From Salinimicrobium sp963709775 (lineage in GTDB: Bacteria > Bacteroidota > Bacteroidia > Flavobacteriales > Flavobacteriaceae), in assembly GCA_963709775.1 (NCBI GenBank), contig CAVPXS010000001.1, positions 186,001 through 250,000 on the forward strand: DNA of 64,000 nt. Reading direction: 5' to 3'. A program made the position numbers and the translations under genes. The notes beneath the pieces were generated by a model. The model was not told the DNA's origin. It saw only the letters and a program-made list of their open reading frames with translations, and searched no databases. Within the stretch, counting starts at the first letter, position 1; each line of letters starts with the position of its first letter. Below, in pieces: positions 36,936 to 45,774 of this stretch.

Positions 36936-38534
36936 TTATAGGTATTGATATGCCGGGAGGGTTAAGAACTCTTCAAACTTTTCTGAAAGAACCAGTTTGT
37001 CAAAAAGCTCTATAGCCAGTTTATAGCGGTTGTTTTCATTAGAGTCCCCTCCGGATTCTTTCAGGATTTTTTCGACCTCATCATTTAAAAGGTCGATGTA
37101 TAATTCCGTATTGAATTTGCGTCCGTCTTCCAGTACGACTTCGTGTTTTAACCATTGCCATACCTGTGTTCTTGAAATCTCGGCAGTAGCTGCATCTTCC
37201 ATTAAGTTATATAGCGCTACAGCACCATAACCTCTTAACCAGGCTTCCGTATATAGAATCCCGACATTGATGTTTTTTCTTATCCCGGCTTCCGTAACAG
37301 TTCCTTTAGGTATTTCCACAAGGTCTTCTTCGGAAATATTGATGTCTTCACGAGTTACGTGTAACTGATTTGGCGTTGGCATGTGTTTGTTGAACTCCGC
37401 CATAGCTACTTCCACTAATGCAGGATGAGCAACCCATGTACCGTCATGACCATTTTTAACTTCACGCTCTTTATCCTTCCTTACTTTTTCTATAGCAGCT
37501 GCGTTGGCTTTTTCATCATTTTTAATAGGGATTTGAGCAGCCATTCCGCCGATGGCATGGATGCCACGTTTATGGCAGCGTTGAATAACTAGTTTGGAAT
37601 ACGCCTCCATGAAAGGAGTGGTCATTGTAACCTGGTCCCGGTTTGGCACTACAAAATTCGGGTGGTTCCTGAATTTCTTGATGTACGAAAATATGTAATC
37701 CCATCTTCCACAATTAAGGCCTACTATATGATCTTTAAGTTCATATATGATCTCGTCCAACTGAAAACTTGCAGTAATGGTTTCAATAAGAACAGTTGCC
37801 TTAAAAGTTCCTTTAGGCACTTCCAGGTATTCCTGGGCGAAAGTGAACACTTCATTCCACCAGCGTGCTTCAGTATAGTGCTCCAACTTTGGAAGATAGA
37901 AGTAAGGGGCAGTATTATTCTTTAACAAGGTCTGGGTGTTGTGGAACACGTATAAGCCGAAATCCACCAGGCTACCTGAAGTTTCTTCGTCATTGATTAT
38001 AATATGTCTTTCATTTAAATGTAAACCTCTGGGTCTAACCATCAGAACTGCAGTCTCCTGATTGAGGCTATAAGATTTACCCCGATCTGAGTCTACCAGT
38101 GAAATTGTCTTTTTATTGGCATCAATAAGATTTTGTTGACCTTCAATAACATTTTGCCATGTAGGCGCAGTACTGTCCTCCAGGTCTGCCATAAATGTCC
38201 TGGCTCCGGAATTCAGTGCGTTGATCACCATTTTTCTGTCTACAGGGCCTGTTATTTCTACCCGTCTGTCCTGTAAATCTTCAGGGGTTTTACCCGCACT
38301 CCAATCACTTTCCCTAATGGATTTAGTTTCTGGCGGGAATTCAGGCAACTTTCCTTCATCAAAAACCTTTTGCTGGTTTACTCTTTTTTCTAAGAGAGAA
38401 AGTCTTTCTCCATTAAATCTTTCATGAAGTGCCGCTATAAAATTTAAGGCATCATCTGTCAGGATTTCCGGATAATAATTCTTTACCTCTTTTGAGAATT
38501 TTAAACTAGGTGTTTTTAAGGTTTTGGTTTCCAT
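36936..38534 (-). CDS. aceB: Malate synthase A
   Basis: 532 residues. Condenses glyoxylate with acetyl-CoA to malate. Malate synthase A features: DLEDSTAPTWQNVIEGQ, MVRPRGLHLNERH, VLIETITASFQLDEIIYELK, GLNCGRWDYIFSYIKKF, and HDGTWVAHPALVEVA. First gene of the leftward glyoxylate block, transcribed away from the regulator at 38653. With aceA it allows growth on acetate or fatty acids. Confidence 0.97.
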   Translation of the reverse strand: METKTLKTPSLKFSKEVKNYYPEILTDDALNFIAALHERFNGERLSLLEKRVNQQKVFDEGKLPEFPPETKSIRESDWSAGKTPEDLQDRRVEITGPVDRKMVINALNSGARTFMADLEDSTAPTWQNVIEGQQNLIDANKKTISLVDSDRGKSYSLNQETAVLMVRPRGLHLNERHIIINDEETSGSLVDFGLYVFHNTQTLLKNNTAPYFYLPKLEHYTEARWWNEVFTFAQEYLEVPKGTFKATVLIETITASFQLDEIIYELKDHIVGLNCGRWDYIFSYIKKFRNHPNFVVPNRDQVTMTTPFMEAYSKLVIQRCHKRGIHAIGGMAAQIPIKNDEKANAAAIEKVRKDKEREVKNGHDGTWVAHPALVEVAMAEFNKHMPTPNQLHVTREDINISEEDLVEIPKGTVTEAGIRKNINVGILYTEAWLRGYGAVALYNLMEDAATAEISRTQVWQWLKHEVVLEDGRKFNTELYIDLLNDEVEKILKESGGDSNENNRYKLAIELFDKLVLSEKFEEFLTLPAYQYL

Positions 38535-38584
38535 GGTTTTAGTGTTTTACATGACAATATTACAGGAAAGTTTTTAAAAAAACA

Positions 38585-38635
38585 AGCGAACGTTCGCTAA
38601 AACTATAAATTCGCAAAATATTAAGATTCGCAAAA
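38585..38635. promoter_or_regulatory. Putative operator between aceB and the ScfR-type regulator
   Basis: A 14-bp perfect palindrome AGCGAACGTTCGCT (38585-38598) overlaps the first of three direct TTCGC(A/T)AAA repeats at 38593, 38610 and 38627, spaced exactly 17 bp apart. The motif resembles the TTTGCAAA core reported for RamB, an XRE-family regulator of acetate metabolism in Corynebacterium. Placement in the divergent promoter region of aceB and the regulator gene supports an operator role; binding is inferred. Confidence 0.65.
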
Positions 38636-38640
38636 ATGCC

Positions 38641-38648
38641 TATATTTG
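38641..38648 (+). promoter_or_regulatory. -7 element (TATATTTG) of the ScfR-type regulator
   Basis: Exact TAnnTTTG match four bases before the ATG at 38653. Transcription would start at or within a few bases of the start codon, implying a leaderless message. The last operator repeat ends 6 bp upstream. Confidence 0.5.
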
Positions 38649-38652
38649 AATT

Positions 38653-40131
38653 ATGGAAGAAGATTACATCAAATTAATATTTGGCCTGAAGCTAAAGCAG
38701 ATAAGGACTGAGAAGAATTTGTCTTTATTCGGGTTGTCGAAACTTTCCGGTTTATCAAAGTCTTATTTAAATGAAATTGAAAATGGAAAAAAATATCCTA
38801 AACCGGATAAAATAGCTTTGCTTTCAGATAAGCTGGAGGTCCCCTATGATCAAATGGTTTCTTTAAGACTTGATAAAAATTTAGCTCCAATTGGGGAACT
38901 ATTACAGTCTAAAATTCTAAAAGAGATCCCATTGGATCTGTTTGGTATTAAGGAAAGTAATTTGATTGATATAGTCGCCAATGCACCTACAAAAGTGACT
39001 GCATTTATAAGTACTATTATTGAAATTGCACACCATTACAGCTTTAGCAAGGAAAGCTTCTTTCTGGCTGCTGTACGTTCTTTCCAGGAAGCGAATAACA
39101 ATTATTTTGATGATTTAGAACAACAGGTTTTGAAATTCTCAAAAGCTTATCAGGTAGATCTAACAAGGTCTCTTACATCAAAAGATCTGGAGGAGATCCT
39201 GACTGAAGAATACGGTTATACCATTAACGATAGCGAATTAAGTAAAAATGAGGCTCTAGGAAATCTGCGGTCAGTACTTGTGCCTCAAACCAACACGCTG
39301 TTGCTCGCGAACGGGATCGATGAATCCCAACGCACCTTTATTTTCGCCAAAGAAATCGCATATAATTATCTGGAAATAAAAGACAGGCTTCATACTTTTC
39401 CCTGGATCAAATTTCAGAGGTTCGACCAGGTGCTTAATAACTTTTATGCCTCTTATTTTGCCGGTGCGTTGGTCATTCCTAAAGATGATTTGACCTCACA
39501 ATTGGAAACCATTTTTGAAAAGGAAACTTTTGATGAAGCTCTTTTTCTGCAAATGCTGGAAGGCTTCAACGCCTCCCCCGAAACATTTTATCAACGATTG
39601 ACCAATGTCCTGCCTAAAGCATTTAATATTAAGAATTTATTCTTTCTAAGGATAACTCATAAAGCAGGCACAGAGCAATTTTACCTGAACAAGGAACTTC
39701 ATTTATCTCATCAACATTCCCCGCGGGCCAATGAGACGAATGAACATTATTGCAGGCGGTGGGTGTCTTTGAAAGGTTTAAAGGAAATAAGTAAAAGTCA
39801 GAAACCACATGAATTTGGGCTTCAAATTTCTCATTATCCAAGCCATGGAACTACTTATTTGGTGATCTCATCTGCAACTAAAGATCCTTTCCGAAACAAC
39901 CAGTATAGAAGTATAAGTATTGGTTTATTGATCAATAAGCAACTGGAGCGGAAGCTGAAGTTTTTGGAAGATCCGACTATTACCCGACGTGAGGTTGGGG
40001 TTACCTGTGAACGTTGCGGTATTATTGATTGTGAGGTAAGACAAGCTCCCGCAGTTATTCTGGATAAGGAAGCTAAAAACAAAAAAATAGAAAGGATCGT
40101 GGATGAATTAAATGCCAGGTTTCAGTCTTAA
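38653..40131 (+). CDS. XRE-family short-chain acyl-CoA type regulator (ScfR/RamB-like)
   Basis: 492 residues. An N-terminal Cro/C1-type HTH (residues about 8-66: LSLFGLSKLSGLSKSYLNEIENGKKYP) is followed by an ImmA/IrrE-like region (about 190-300) in which the HExxH zinc site is replaced by AKEIAYNYLE, so it is not expected to be a protease. The C-terminus has the ScfR-type Cys cluster CERCGIIDC. Members of this family (RamB and relatives) sense acyl-CoA-type signals and control acetate or propionate genes. Divergent from aceB with shared operator repeats: a strong candidate regulator of the glyoxylate block, and of itself. Confidence 0.88.
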   Translation: MEEDYIKLIFGLKLKQIRTEKNLSLFGLSKLSGLSKSYLNEIENGKKYPKPDKIALLSDKLEVPYDQMVSLRLDKNLAPIGELLQSKILKEIPLDLFGIKESNLIDIVANAPTKVTAFISTIIEIAHHYSFSKESFFLAAVRSFQEANNNYFDDLEQQVLKFSKAYQVDLTRSLTSKDLEEILTEEYGYTINDSELSKNEALGNLRSVLVPQTNTLLLANGIDESQRTFIFAKEIAYNYLEIKDRLHTFPWIKFQRFDQVLNNFYASYFAGALVIPKDDLTSQLETIFEKETFDEALFLQMLEGFNASPETFYQRLTNVLPKAFNIKNLFFLRITHKAGTEQFYLNKELHLSHQHSPRANETNEHYCRRWVSLKGLKEISKSQKPHEFGLQISHYPSHGTTYLVISSATKDPFRNNQYRSISIGLLINKQLERKLKFLEDPTITRREVGVTCERCGIIDCEVRQAPAVILDKEAKNKKIERIVDELNARFQS

Positions 40132-40188
40132 TTGGCTTCAAAAAAACCCTATCAACTTTCGTTTAAAAAAGCTGTTCAGAACATTGCA

Positions 40189-40224
40189 CAAAAAAAGCCG
40201 CCAAGGATATTAATCTGAACGGCT
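40189..40224 (-). terminator. Terminator downstream of the small membrane gene
   Basis: AAGCCG / CGGCTT stem with a long loop, followed on the minus strand by seven U; it lies about 35 bp after the stop at 40259. The short stem makes this a moderate call. Confidence 0.6.
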
Positions 40225-40258
40225 TCGGTTATTAAAAGGAAATATCTTCCGCAGCAAC

Positions 40259-40537
40259 CTAGGAAACCAACTGCTGCTGCACCCAGATACTAAAGGATGT
40301 TTCATAAACCCGGGTGAGAATGATCACTGCTGCGCCAATGCCCACCAGCCACCAGGAATAGGTTTCCCGTTTCACCTGGATTGCTGCAATTATCCCCAGA
40401 ATGAAATAAGGAAGCATAAGGAGCAGGTTTGGCCATAGCCAGGCGCCGCCAAATATGATGACCGTCTTCATGACGATATAAAAAATACTGTAAATAAGGA
40501 TGATCTTGGTAAGGATCACCAGGTTTCTGTACGACAT
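40259..40537 (-). CDS. Hypothetical small membrane protein
   Basis: 92 residues with three predicted membrane helices (ILIYSIFYIVMKTVIIF, WPNLLLMLPYFILGIIAAI, WWLVGIGAAVIILTRVY). Not recognised. Its start is one base after the amidase stop, so it is almost certainly co-transcribed with that gene. Confidence 0.65.
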   Translation of the reverse strand: MSYRNLVILTKIILIYSIFYIVMKTVIIFGGAWLWPNLLLMLPYFILGIIAAIQVKRETYSWWLVGIGAAVIILTRVYETSFSIWVQQQLVS

Positions 40538-40538
40538 A

Positions 40539-42209
40539 TTATCTGTAATTCCCCGGTGGTTTTCTCAGGTAATTCAACTGTTCAAAACTGTTCCCAATAT
40601 TTAAAAGTTTATCTTCTTCAAAGGGTTTGGCGATGAAAGTAATACTCTTAGGCTCCCCGGAAGATTCAAAACCTGCAGGAACTGCCAATGCAGGATATTT
40701 TGCCACGGCAGCGTAAGCCGCGTGGTAATTATTAATTGAAGCAACTGCATCGAGGTCGTATCTTTCCATAGGCTCATCAAAGAACTTCCTGCCGCTCTCC
40801 TGAAGCTGTGCAGAGATCCTTTCCAGCTCTTCGGCACTGGTAGTATCGGCCACTATGGCATCAAAAAGCTGCTGCCCATAAGGAGCTCTAATAAGGCTGT
40901 CTTCAAGGTTGTACTTCACAATCGCTTCCACATTATTATAAGTCACTTCCTTTCCGGCATATTTGGAAAGATAGGCCGGCAGATCTTTTTTCATATCGGC
41001 GTTGAGCAAGGTTAGGAAGTTATCCAGGGAAATCTGCTCCTCTTCAAATTCTACGATGATAGCACCGCTTTCTTTCATCGCCTCCACAGCATTGTTGTAT
41101 AAAGAATCTGTCAAAAGGGATTTCATGACTCCAATCCGCTTTCCGCGAAGACCATCGGGAGTTAGAGCTTTTACGTAATTTTTTCCTCCGCCTACAGAGG
41201 CAGGATCTTCTGAGTCTTTTCCGGTAAGGGCGTTGAGGAGAATGGCGTTATCTATGACGTATTTCGTCATAGGTCCGGGGGTGTCCAGAGTGCCCGAAAT
41301 TGGGATTATTCCTGTGCGGCTTAGTAGTCCTACCGTTGGTTTTAATCCTACCACAGCATTCTTCGAAGCCGGGGAAAGTATGGAGCCCGCAGTTTCAGTT
41401 CCAACTGCAGCTACAGCATAATTTGCGGCCACCGCCACCCCACTACCTGAACTGGAACCTCCTGTTTCAAATTTCTTTCTTCCGTAAGGATTAAGGGTTT
41501 GCCCACCCACTGCGCTGTATCCCAAAGGACAGCCATCACAAAAGTAATAAGCCCATTCACTCAAATTTGCTTTTCCAAGGATGAGTGCATTATTCTCTTT
41601 TAATCGGTCGACAATAAAGGCATTTTTGGAAGGTTTATTTTCAGCCAGGGCCAAAGCTCCGGCGGTAGTTCTCATGTTGTCGGTATTGATATTGTCTTTC
41701 AATAATATGGGCATACCATATATTGTATTTTCAATGCCTTCAGGAACTCCTTTTTCATCAAGCTTTCTTGCCTCAGCCACAACATCAGGATTTAGAGCGA
41801 TCACTGCGTTGAGTGACATTTCATTGTTGCTTTCAAATTCCCTGATGCGATAAATGTAGAACAGCGTGAGATCTGTATAGCTAAGCTTTCCGTTGTGGAT
41901 AGCACGTTGTAGTTCGGGAATGCTTCTTTCGAAAATAACCGGCTTCAGGGATTCATATTTTTCCGCAGAAAAAGTAGAAAGTTCCTTTTCAAAAGGACGC
42001 CATATCTCGTTCTTATCTAAAGTCTTTGAATTGATAAGTTTAAACCTCATCCTTTCATTCTCATGCTGCGCCTGTTCTTTAAGCTGGGCAGTTTCATCCT
42101 GTCGCTCCCACAATACGGCAGGTTCTTTTACAGCTGCCTCCTCTTCTTTCTGAACTTTGCAGGAAGTTGCCATAAGAAATACTAGAAAGAGAGTGAAAAT
42201 TTGCTTCAT
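40539..42209 (-). CDS. Amidase-signature family lipoprotein
   Basis: 556 residues. Lipoprotein signal ending MATSC. The amidase signature triad is visible: Lys in PILLKDNINTD, cis-Ser and Ser in GGSSSGSGVAVAANYA and VGTETAGSI. This fold is shared with GatA, but the lipid anchor and single-gene context argue for a periplasmic or surface amidase rather than the tRNA amidotransferase. Substrate unknown. Confidence 0.88.
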   Translation of the reverse strand: MKQIFTLFLVFLMATSCKVQKEEEAAVKEPAVLWERQDETAQLKEQAQHENERMRFKLINSKTLDKNEIWRPFEKELSTFSAEKYESLKPVIFERSIPELQRAIHNGKLSYTDLTLFYIYRIREFESNNEMSLNAVIALNPDVVAEARKLDEKGVPEGIENTIYGMPILLKDNINTDNMRTTAGALALAENKPSKNAFIVDRLKENNALILGKANLSEWAYYFCDGCPLGYSAVGGQTLNPYGRKKFETGGSSSGSGVAVAANYAVAAVGTETAGSILSPASKNAVVGLKPTVGLLSRTGIIPISGTLDTPGPMTKYVIDNAILLNALTGKDSEDPASVGGGKNYVKALTPDGLRGKRIGVMKSLLTDSLYNNAVEAMKESGAIIVEFEEEQISLDNFLTLLNADMKKDLPAYLSKYAGKEVTYNNVEAIVKYNLEDSLIRAPYGQQLFDAIVADTTSAEELERISAQLQESGRKFFDEPMERYDLDAVASINNYHAAYAAVAKYPALAVPAGFESSGEPKSITFIAKPFEEDKLLNIGNSFEQLNYLRKPPGNYR

Positions 42210-42232
42210 GAGTTCTGATTTAAACGGAAAGA

Positions 42233-43186
42233 TTATTTAAAAAAGGAATCTACGAATTCATATTTGTTGAAAACCTGCAGGTCTTCAATGCCCTCTCCTA
42301 CTCCAATATATTTTACCGGGATCTGGAACTGGTCACTAATTCCTATCACAACGCCACCTTTTGCTGTACCATCAAGTTTAGTGACTGCAAGTGAAGTCAC
42401 CTCGGTAGCTGCAGTGAATTGTTTTGCCTGCTCAAAGGCATTTTGCCCGGTAGAACCATCAAGAACCAGGAGCACTTCATGCGGCGCATCGTCCACCACT
42501 TTCTGCATCACCCTTTTCACCTTTGTAAGCTCGTTCATAAGGTTCACTTTATTGTGAAGACGCCCGGCAGTATCAATGATAACCACATCGGCATCTTGTT
42601 TTACCGCGCTCTGTACAGAGTCAAAAGCTACAGATGCAGGATCACTTCCCATACTTTGTTTCACAATAGGAACATCCACCCTGTCTGCCCAAACCTGAAG
42701 TTGATCAATAGCAGCTGCCCTAAAGGTATCGGCTGCACCAAGAACTACTTTTTTACCTTCTTTTTTGAACTGGTAGGCGAGCTTTCCAATGGTAGTAGTT
42801 TTACCCACCCCATTCACACCTACGACCATGATCACGTAAGGCTTTTTATTTGTAGGCACATAGAAATCTGTTGCTTCGCCCGAATTGGTTTCGGCCATTA
42901 AAGCGGCGATCTCTTCTCTTAGGATCTTGTTAAGTTCATCTGTTCCAAGAAACCTGTCCCTGGCCACACGTGCTTCAATGCGGTTAATGATCTTCACCGT
43001 AGTTCCCACGCCCACGTCGCTGCTCACCAACACATCTTCCAGGTCATCCAGCACCTCATCATCAACTTTGGATTTACCGGCAACTGCTTTCCCCAACTTG
43101 GAAAAGAAGTCGGTTTTTGATTTTTCGAGGCCTTTGTCCAGGGTCTCCTTTTTCTCACGGGAGAAGATCTTTTTAAATAAACTCAT
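42233..43186 (-). CDS. ftsY: Signal recognition particle receptor FtsY
   Basis: 317 residues. SRP-GTPase NG domain: GVNGVGKTT at 123-131, DTFRAAA, DTAGR at 205-209, TKLDG at 269-273, and the C-terminal GVGEGIEDLQVF. A short charged N-terminus replaces the long acidic A-domain of enterobacteria, as usual in Bacteroidota. It docks ribosome-SRP complexes at the inner membrane. Follows the rpmB-rpmG-DUF4295 cluster after a terminator. Confidence 0.97.
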   Translation of the reverse strand: MSLFKKIFSREKKETLDKGLEKSKTDFFSKLGKAVAGKSKVDDEVLDDLEDVLVSSDVGVGTTVKIINRIEARVARDRFLGTDELNKILREEIAALMAETNSGEATDFYVPTNKKPYVIMVVGVNGVGKTTTIGKLAYQFKKEGKKVVLGAADTFRAAAIDQLQVWADRVDVPIVKQSMGSDPASVAFDSVQSAVKQDADVVIIDTAGRLHNKVNLMNELTKVKRVMQKVVDDAPHEVLLVLDGSTGQNAFEQAKQFTAATEVTSLAVTKLDGTAKGGVVIGISDQFQIPVKYIGVGEGIEDLQVFNKYEFVDSFFK

Positions 43187-43263
43187 TATGTGGTATGGTC
43201 TTAATATTTATAAAAATGGCAAAATACCCATGGGCAGCATGCCGAGGGTAAATATACACAAAA

Positions 43264-43297
43264 ACAAAAAGCCGTCCCGATGCGTATCGGGACGGCC
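43264..43297 (-). terminator. Terminator after the DUF4295 gene
   Basis: Perfect 11-bp stem GCCGTCCCGAT / ATCGGGACGGC with a 4-nt loop, followed on the minus strand by five U. It separates the ribosomal gene cluster from ftsY. Confidence 0.9.
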
Positions 43298-43319
43298 TTC
43301 AAAATATTTTGAAAATAAC

Positions 43320-43472
43320 TTATTTCTTATTAAGGAAGTCATTTACCATTTCAGGAGCCATAATTCCTTCAACAAAAGTATAGGCACCGGTCTTTGGAGA
43401 TTTAACCATTCTAATGGCTTTAGTAAGCCTCTTTGATCCTGTCTGTAATGTTGCTACTGATTTCTTTGCCAT
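43320..43472 (-). CDS. DUF4295 small basic protein
   Basis: 50 residues, starting MAKKSVATLQTGSKRLTKA and ending VNDFLNKK. This tiny Lys-rich family is confined to Bacteroidota and regularly sits between rpmG and ftsY, as here. The basic composition and the ribosomal neighbours suggest a ribosome-associated protein; that is inference. It starts 9 bp after the rpmG stop. Confidence 0.85.
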   Translation of the reverse strand: MAKKSVATLQTGSKRLTKAIRMVKSPKTGAYTFVEGIMAPEMVNDFLNKK

Positions 43473-43481
43473 GACTTATGC

Positions 43482-43664
43482 TTATTTAATTTCTTTATGA
43501 ACCGTCATTTTCTTTAGAATTGGGTTGAATTTCTTCAACTCCATTCTATCTGGCGTGTTCTTTTTATTTTTTGTAGTAATATATCTTGAAGTACCGGGTT
43601 TTCCCGTTGCTTTGTGCTCTGTACACTCTAATATAACCTGAACTCTGTTACCTTTCTTTGCCAT
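43482..43664 (-). CDS. rpmG: 50S ribosomal protein L33
   Basis: 60 residues: MAKKGNRVQVILECTEHK ... TSRYITTKNKKNTPDRMELKKFNP. A single Cys remains (ECTEH), so this is a C-minus form without the four-Cys zinc ribbon. Located 24 bp after rpmB. Confidence 0.96.
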   Translation of the reverse strand: MAKKGNRVQVILECTEHKATGKPGTSRYITTKNKKNTPDRMELKKFNPILKKMTVHKEIK

Positions 43665-43688
43665 TTTACTGCGTCTTAAATGTTGGGA

Positions 43689-43928
43689 TTACTTGGTTAA
43701 AAAGCCTTTTGCACGGGCATCTTTAATTACTGCAGCAATTCCTTTTTTATTAATTGTCTTAATTGCAGAAGTAGATACTTTTAAAGTGATCCATTTATCT
43801 TCCTCAGGGATATAAAAACGTTTTTTAACCAAATTGGCGTCAAATTTACGTTTTGTCTTGTTCATCGCGTGGGAAACGTTGTTTCCAACCATTGCTTTCT
43901 TACCTGTAAGTTCACAAACTCTTGACAT
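43689..43928 (-). CDS. rpmB: 50S ribosomal protein L28
   Basis: 79 residues: MSRVCELTGKKAMVGNNVSHA ... RKFDANLVKKRFYIP. One N-terminal Cys is present but no full zinc knuckle. First gene of the rpmB-rpmG-DUF4295 cluster; the 254-bp region upstream to cinA shows no ORF or terminator that I can support. Confidence 0.96.
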   Translation of the reverse strand: MSRVCELTGKKAMVGNNVSHAMNKTKRKFDANLVKKRFYIPEEDKWITLKVSTSAIKTINKKGIAAVIKDARAKGFLTK

Positions 43929-44182
43929 TGCTCTATACTTTAACTCGTTATTTCAAAACAGGCTGCAAATTAACGATTTTTTTACCTAATAGCCAATAGA
44001 GAATAAAAATATTTTTCTGAAGTTGCTCTTTATTTCCTTTTCCTGAAAAAGCTTCTGAAAATGCCACTTTTGACACCTTAACGCTCTTCTTTCTCTTGTT
44101 GCTTCGGAAGTTTTACTGACATTAATTTTAATTCCCGGCCTCCTGAAAGTCCCTGCAAGACTTAAAAAGCAGAAATAATCTA

Positions 44183-45433
44183 TTAAGCTTCAGAAATTTC
44201 CTTCAGGATCATTTCATAGGCTTTTTGAACAGATTTTTTTACAACCTGGTCCCGTGTATTGCCAAAAATGAACTTTTTGGAGTAAACTTTTTCCGGAGTG
44301 GCAAGCCCAATGTAAACCGTCCCTACTTCAGCATCACTGTCTCCTTTTGTAGGTCCGGCATTACCGGTAGTGGACAAAGCGTAGTCGGTTTTAAACATCT
44401 TTTTGGCATTTTTGGCCATAGCCTCAGCCACCTCGTGACTTACCACACTATATTTCTCTATAAGCTCCTGTCTCACTCCCAAAGTTTCCACCTTGATCTG
44501 GGTCGAATAAGAGACAATGCCGCCTTTAAAACAAGCCGAGGCGCCGGGATGGGTGGTAAATTCGGCAGCAAGTGCGCCACCTGTACAACTTTCTGCTGCC
44601 GATAAAAACTTCTTTTGGGAAGTGAGTAACTTACTTATCTGTACCGCAATTTTTTCATCCTCCTCCTGCTCCTCAGAAATGATATCCTCCAACAGCTCAT
44701 AAAGGCCGGAAACCTGCTTTTCAACCGAATTGATCAACTCCTCCTCATTCTCCCCTTTTCCGGAAAGTCTTAAGCGCACACGACCCAGACCGGGCAGATA
44801 CGCAAGCTTGATATGAGAAGGGAGTTTATCTTCAAAAGAGGCAAGTTTATTGGCAATTGAACTTTCACCTTCTCCTTTTGTAAGAATGGTTTTATGATAG
44901 ATAAAAGGCCGATGAAATCTTTCCCGCAGGCGTGGAATTACCTCCACCTCCACGAGGTTTTTCATCTCATAAGGTACTCCGGGAAGGGAAATGTAAACCT
45001 TCCCCTCCTTCTCCATCCACATTCCCGGGGCAGTACCATATTTATTATGCAGCACAGTTGCTTTTGAGGGCAGCATGGCCTGCTCGCGGTTAAGATCGGA
45101 TATTGGTGTTTTTTTATACTTCGCAAAAAGCGCCTCAACATGTTGCAGGACTTCCTGGTTAAGCTTTAGCTCGTCTTGAAAATATTCGGTAAAAGTGTAT
45201 TTAGTGACATCATCTTTAGTTGGTCCCAGCCCGCCGGTAAGGATGACAATATCTGCTCTTTTTGAAGCCTCCTGCAAAGCATTCAAAATATGCTGCTTTT
45301 CATCCTGAACAGATGTGATTTGATAAACAGAGATCCCAATAAGGTTTAGCTCCTTGGCAATAAACGCCGAGTTGGAATCTACAATTTGTCCAATGAGGAT
45401 CTCATCCCCAATAGTTATGATCTCTGCAGTCAT
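44183..45433 (-). CDS. cinA: CinA family competence/damage-inducible protein (NMN deamidase)
   Basis: 416 residues. N-terminal molybdopterin-binding-like COG1058 domain (ITIGDEILIGQIVDSNSAFI, LTGGLGPTKDDVTK) and C-terminal PncC-like NMN deamidase domain (SAAESCTGGALAAEFT, STTGNAGPT). Full-length two-domain architecture; it recycles NMN to NaMN. The start overlaps the HPt stop (TAATG). Confidence 0.95.
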   Translation of the reverse strand: MTAEIITIGDEILIGQIVDSNSAFIAKELNLIGISVYQITSVQDEKQHILNALQEASKRADIVILTGGLGPTKDDVTKYTFTEYFQDELKLNQEVLQHVEALFAKYKKTPISDLNREQAMLPSKATVLHNKYGTAPGMWMEKEGKVYISLPGVPYEMKNLVEVEVIPRLRERFHRPFIYHKTILTKGEGESSIANKLASFEDKLPSHIKLAYLPGLGRVRLRLSGKGENEEELINSVEKQVSGLYELLEDIISEEQEEDEKIAVQISKLLTSQKKFLSAAESCTGGALAAEFTTHPGASACFKGGIVSYSTQIKVETLGVRQELIEKYSVVSHEVAEAMAKNAKKMFKTDYALSTTGNAGPTKGDSDAEVGTVYIGLATPEKVYSKKFIFGNTRDQVVKKSVQKAYEMILKEISEA

Positions 45434-45774
45434 TACAGGTCGAAGTCTTCCTTGAGTTCTTTTTCGGCTTTTTTGTACTTATCGGTAATGATGCGGGCAG
45501 CTTCGTTTACTCCTTCTTTGCTATCACCAACTTTAGCCCAACCCTCCAGGACCTGGATTTGTGGCATCACGCCCAGCCCAAACATCTGGAAATTGGGTTT
45601 CATCTTGTGAGCATACTGGTAAGCCTGCTGCGGATTATCTTCGATAATCGCCTGATTCATTGCTTCAAGATCTGGCGGAATTTCCTCCAGAAATGTCTGC
45701 ACCACGACCTTTATAAAGTCCTGGTCCCCGCCGGCCATTTCTTCAACGCTTTCTAAGTTGTAGTTCCTCATCAT
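45433..45774 (-). CDS. HPt (histidine phosphotransfer) domain protein
   Basis: 113 residues, a stand-alone HPt four-helix domain: FIKVVVQTFLEEIPPDLEAMNQAI followed by AHKMKPNFQMFG with phospho-acceptor His56. It would relay phosphate between a hybrid kinase and a response regulator; no cognate kinase is adjacent. Both ends overlap neighbours (ATGA with the FAH gene, TAATG with cinA), so it is fixed in this operon. A hybrid kinase at 62.2-64 kb could be a distant partner, purely speculative. Confidence 0.85.
   Translation of the reverse strand: MMRNYNLESVEEMAGGDQDFIKVVVQTFLEEIPPDLEAMNQAIIEDNPQQAYQYAHKMKPNFQMFGLGVMPQIQVLEGWAKVGDSKEGVNEAARIITDKYKKAEKELKEDFDL

Noticed and set aside
36915..36937. 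Terminator of aceB
   Set aside because: The hairpin GCAATC-GCAG-GATTGC has its T-run on the + strand, which would end an antisense transcript rather than aceB.
38653..40131. IrrE/ImmA-type metalloprotease activity
   Set aside because: The HExxH zinc site is missing (AKEIAYNYLE), so it is better described as a ScfR-type regulator.
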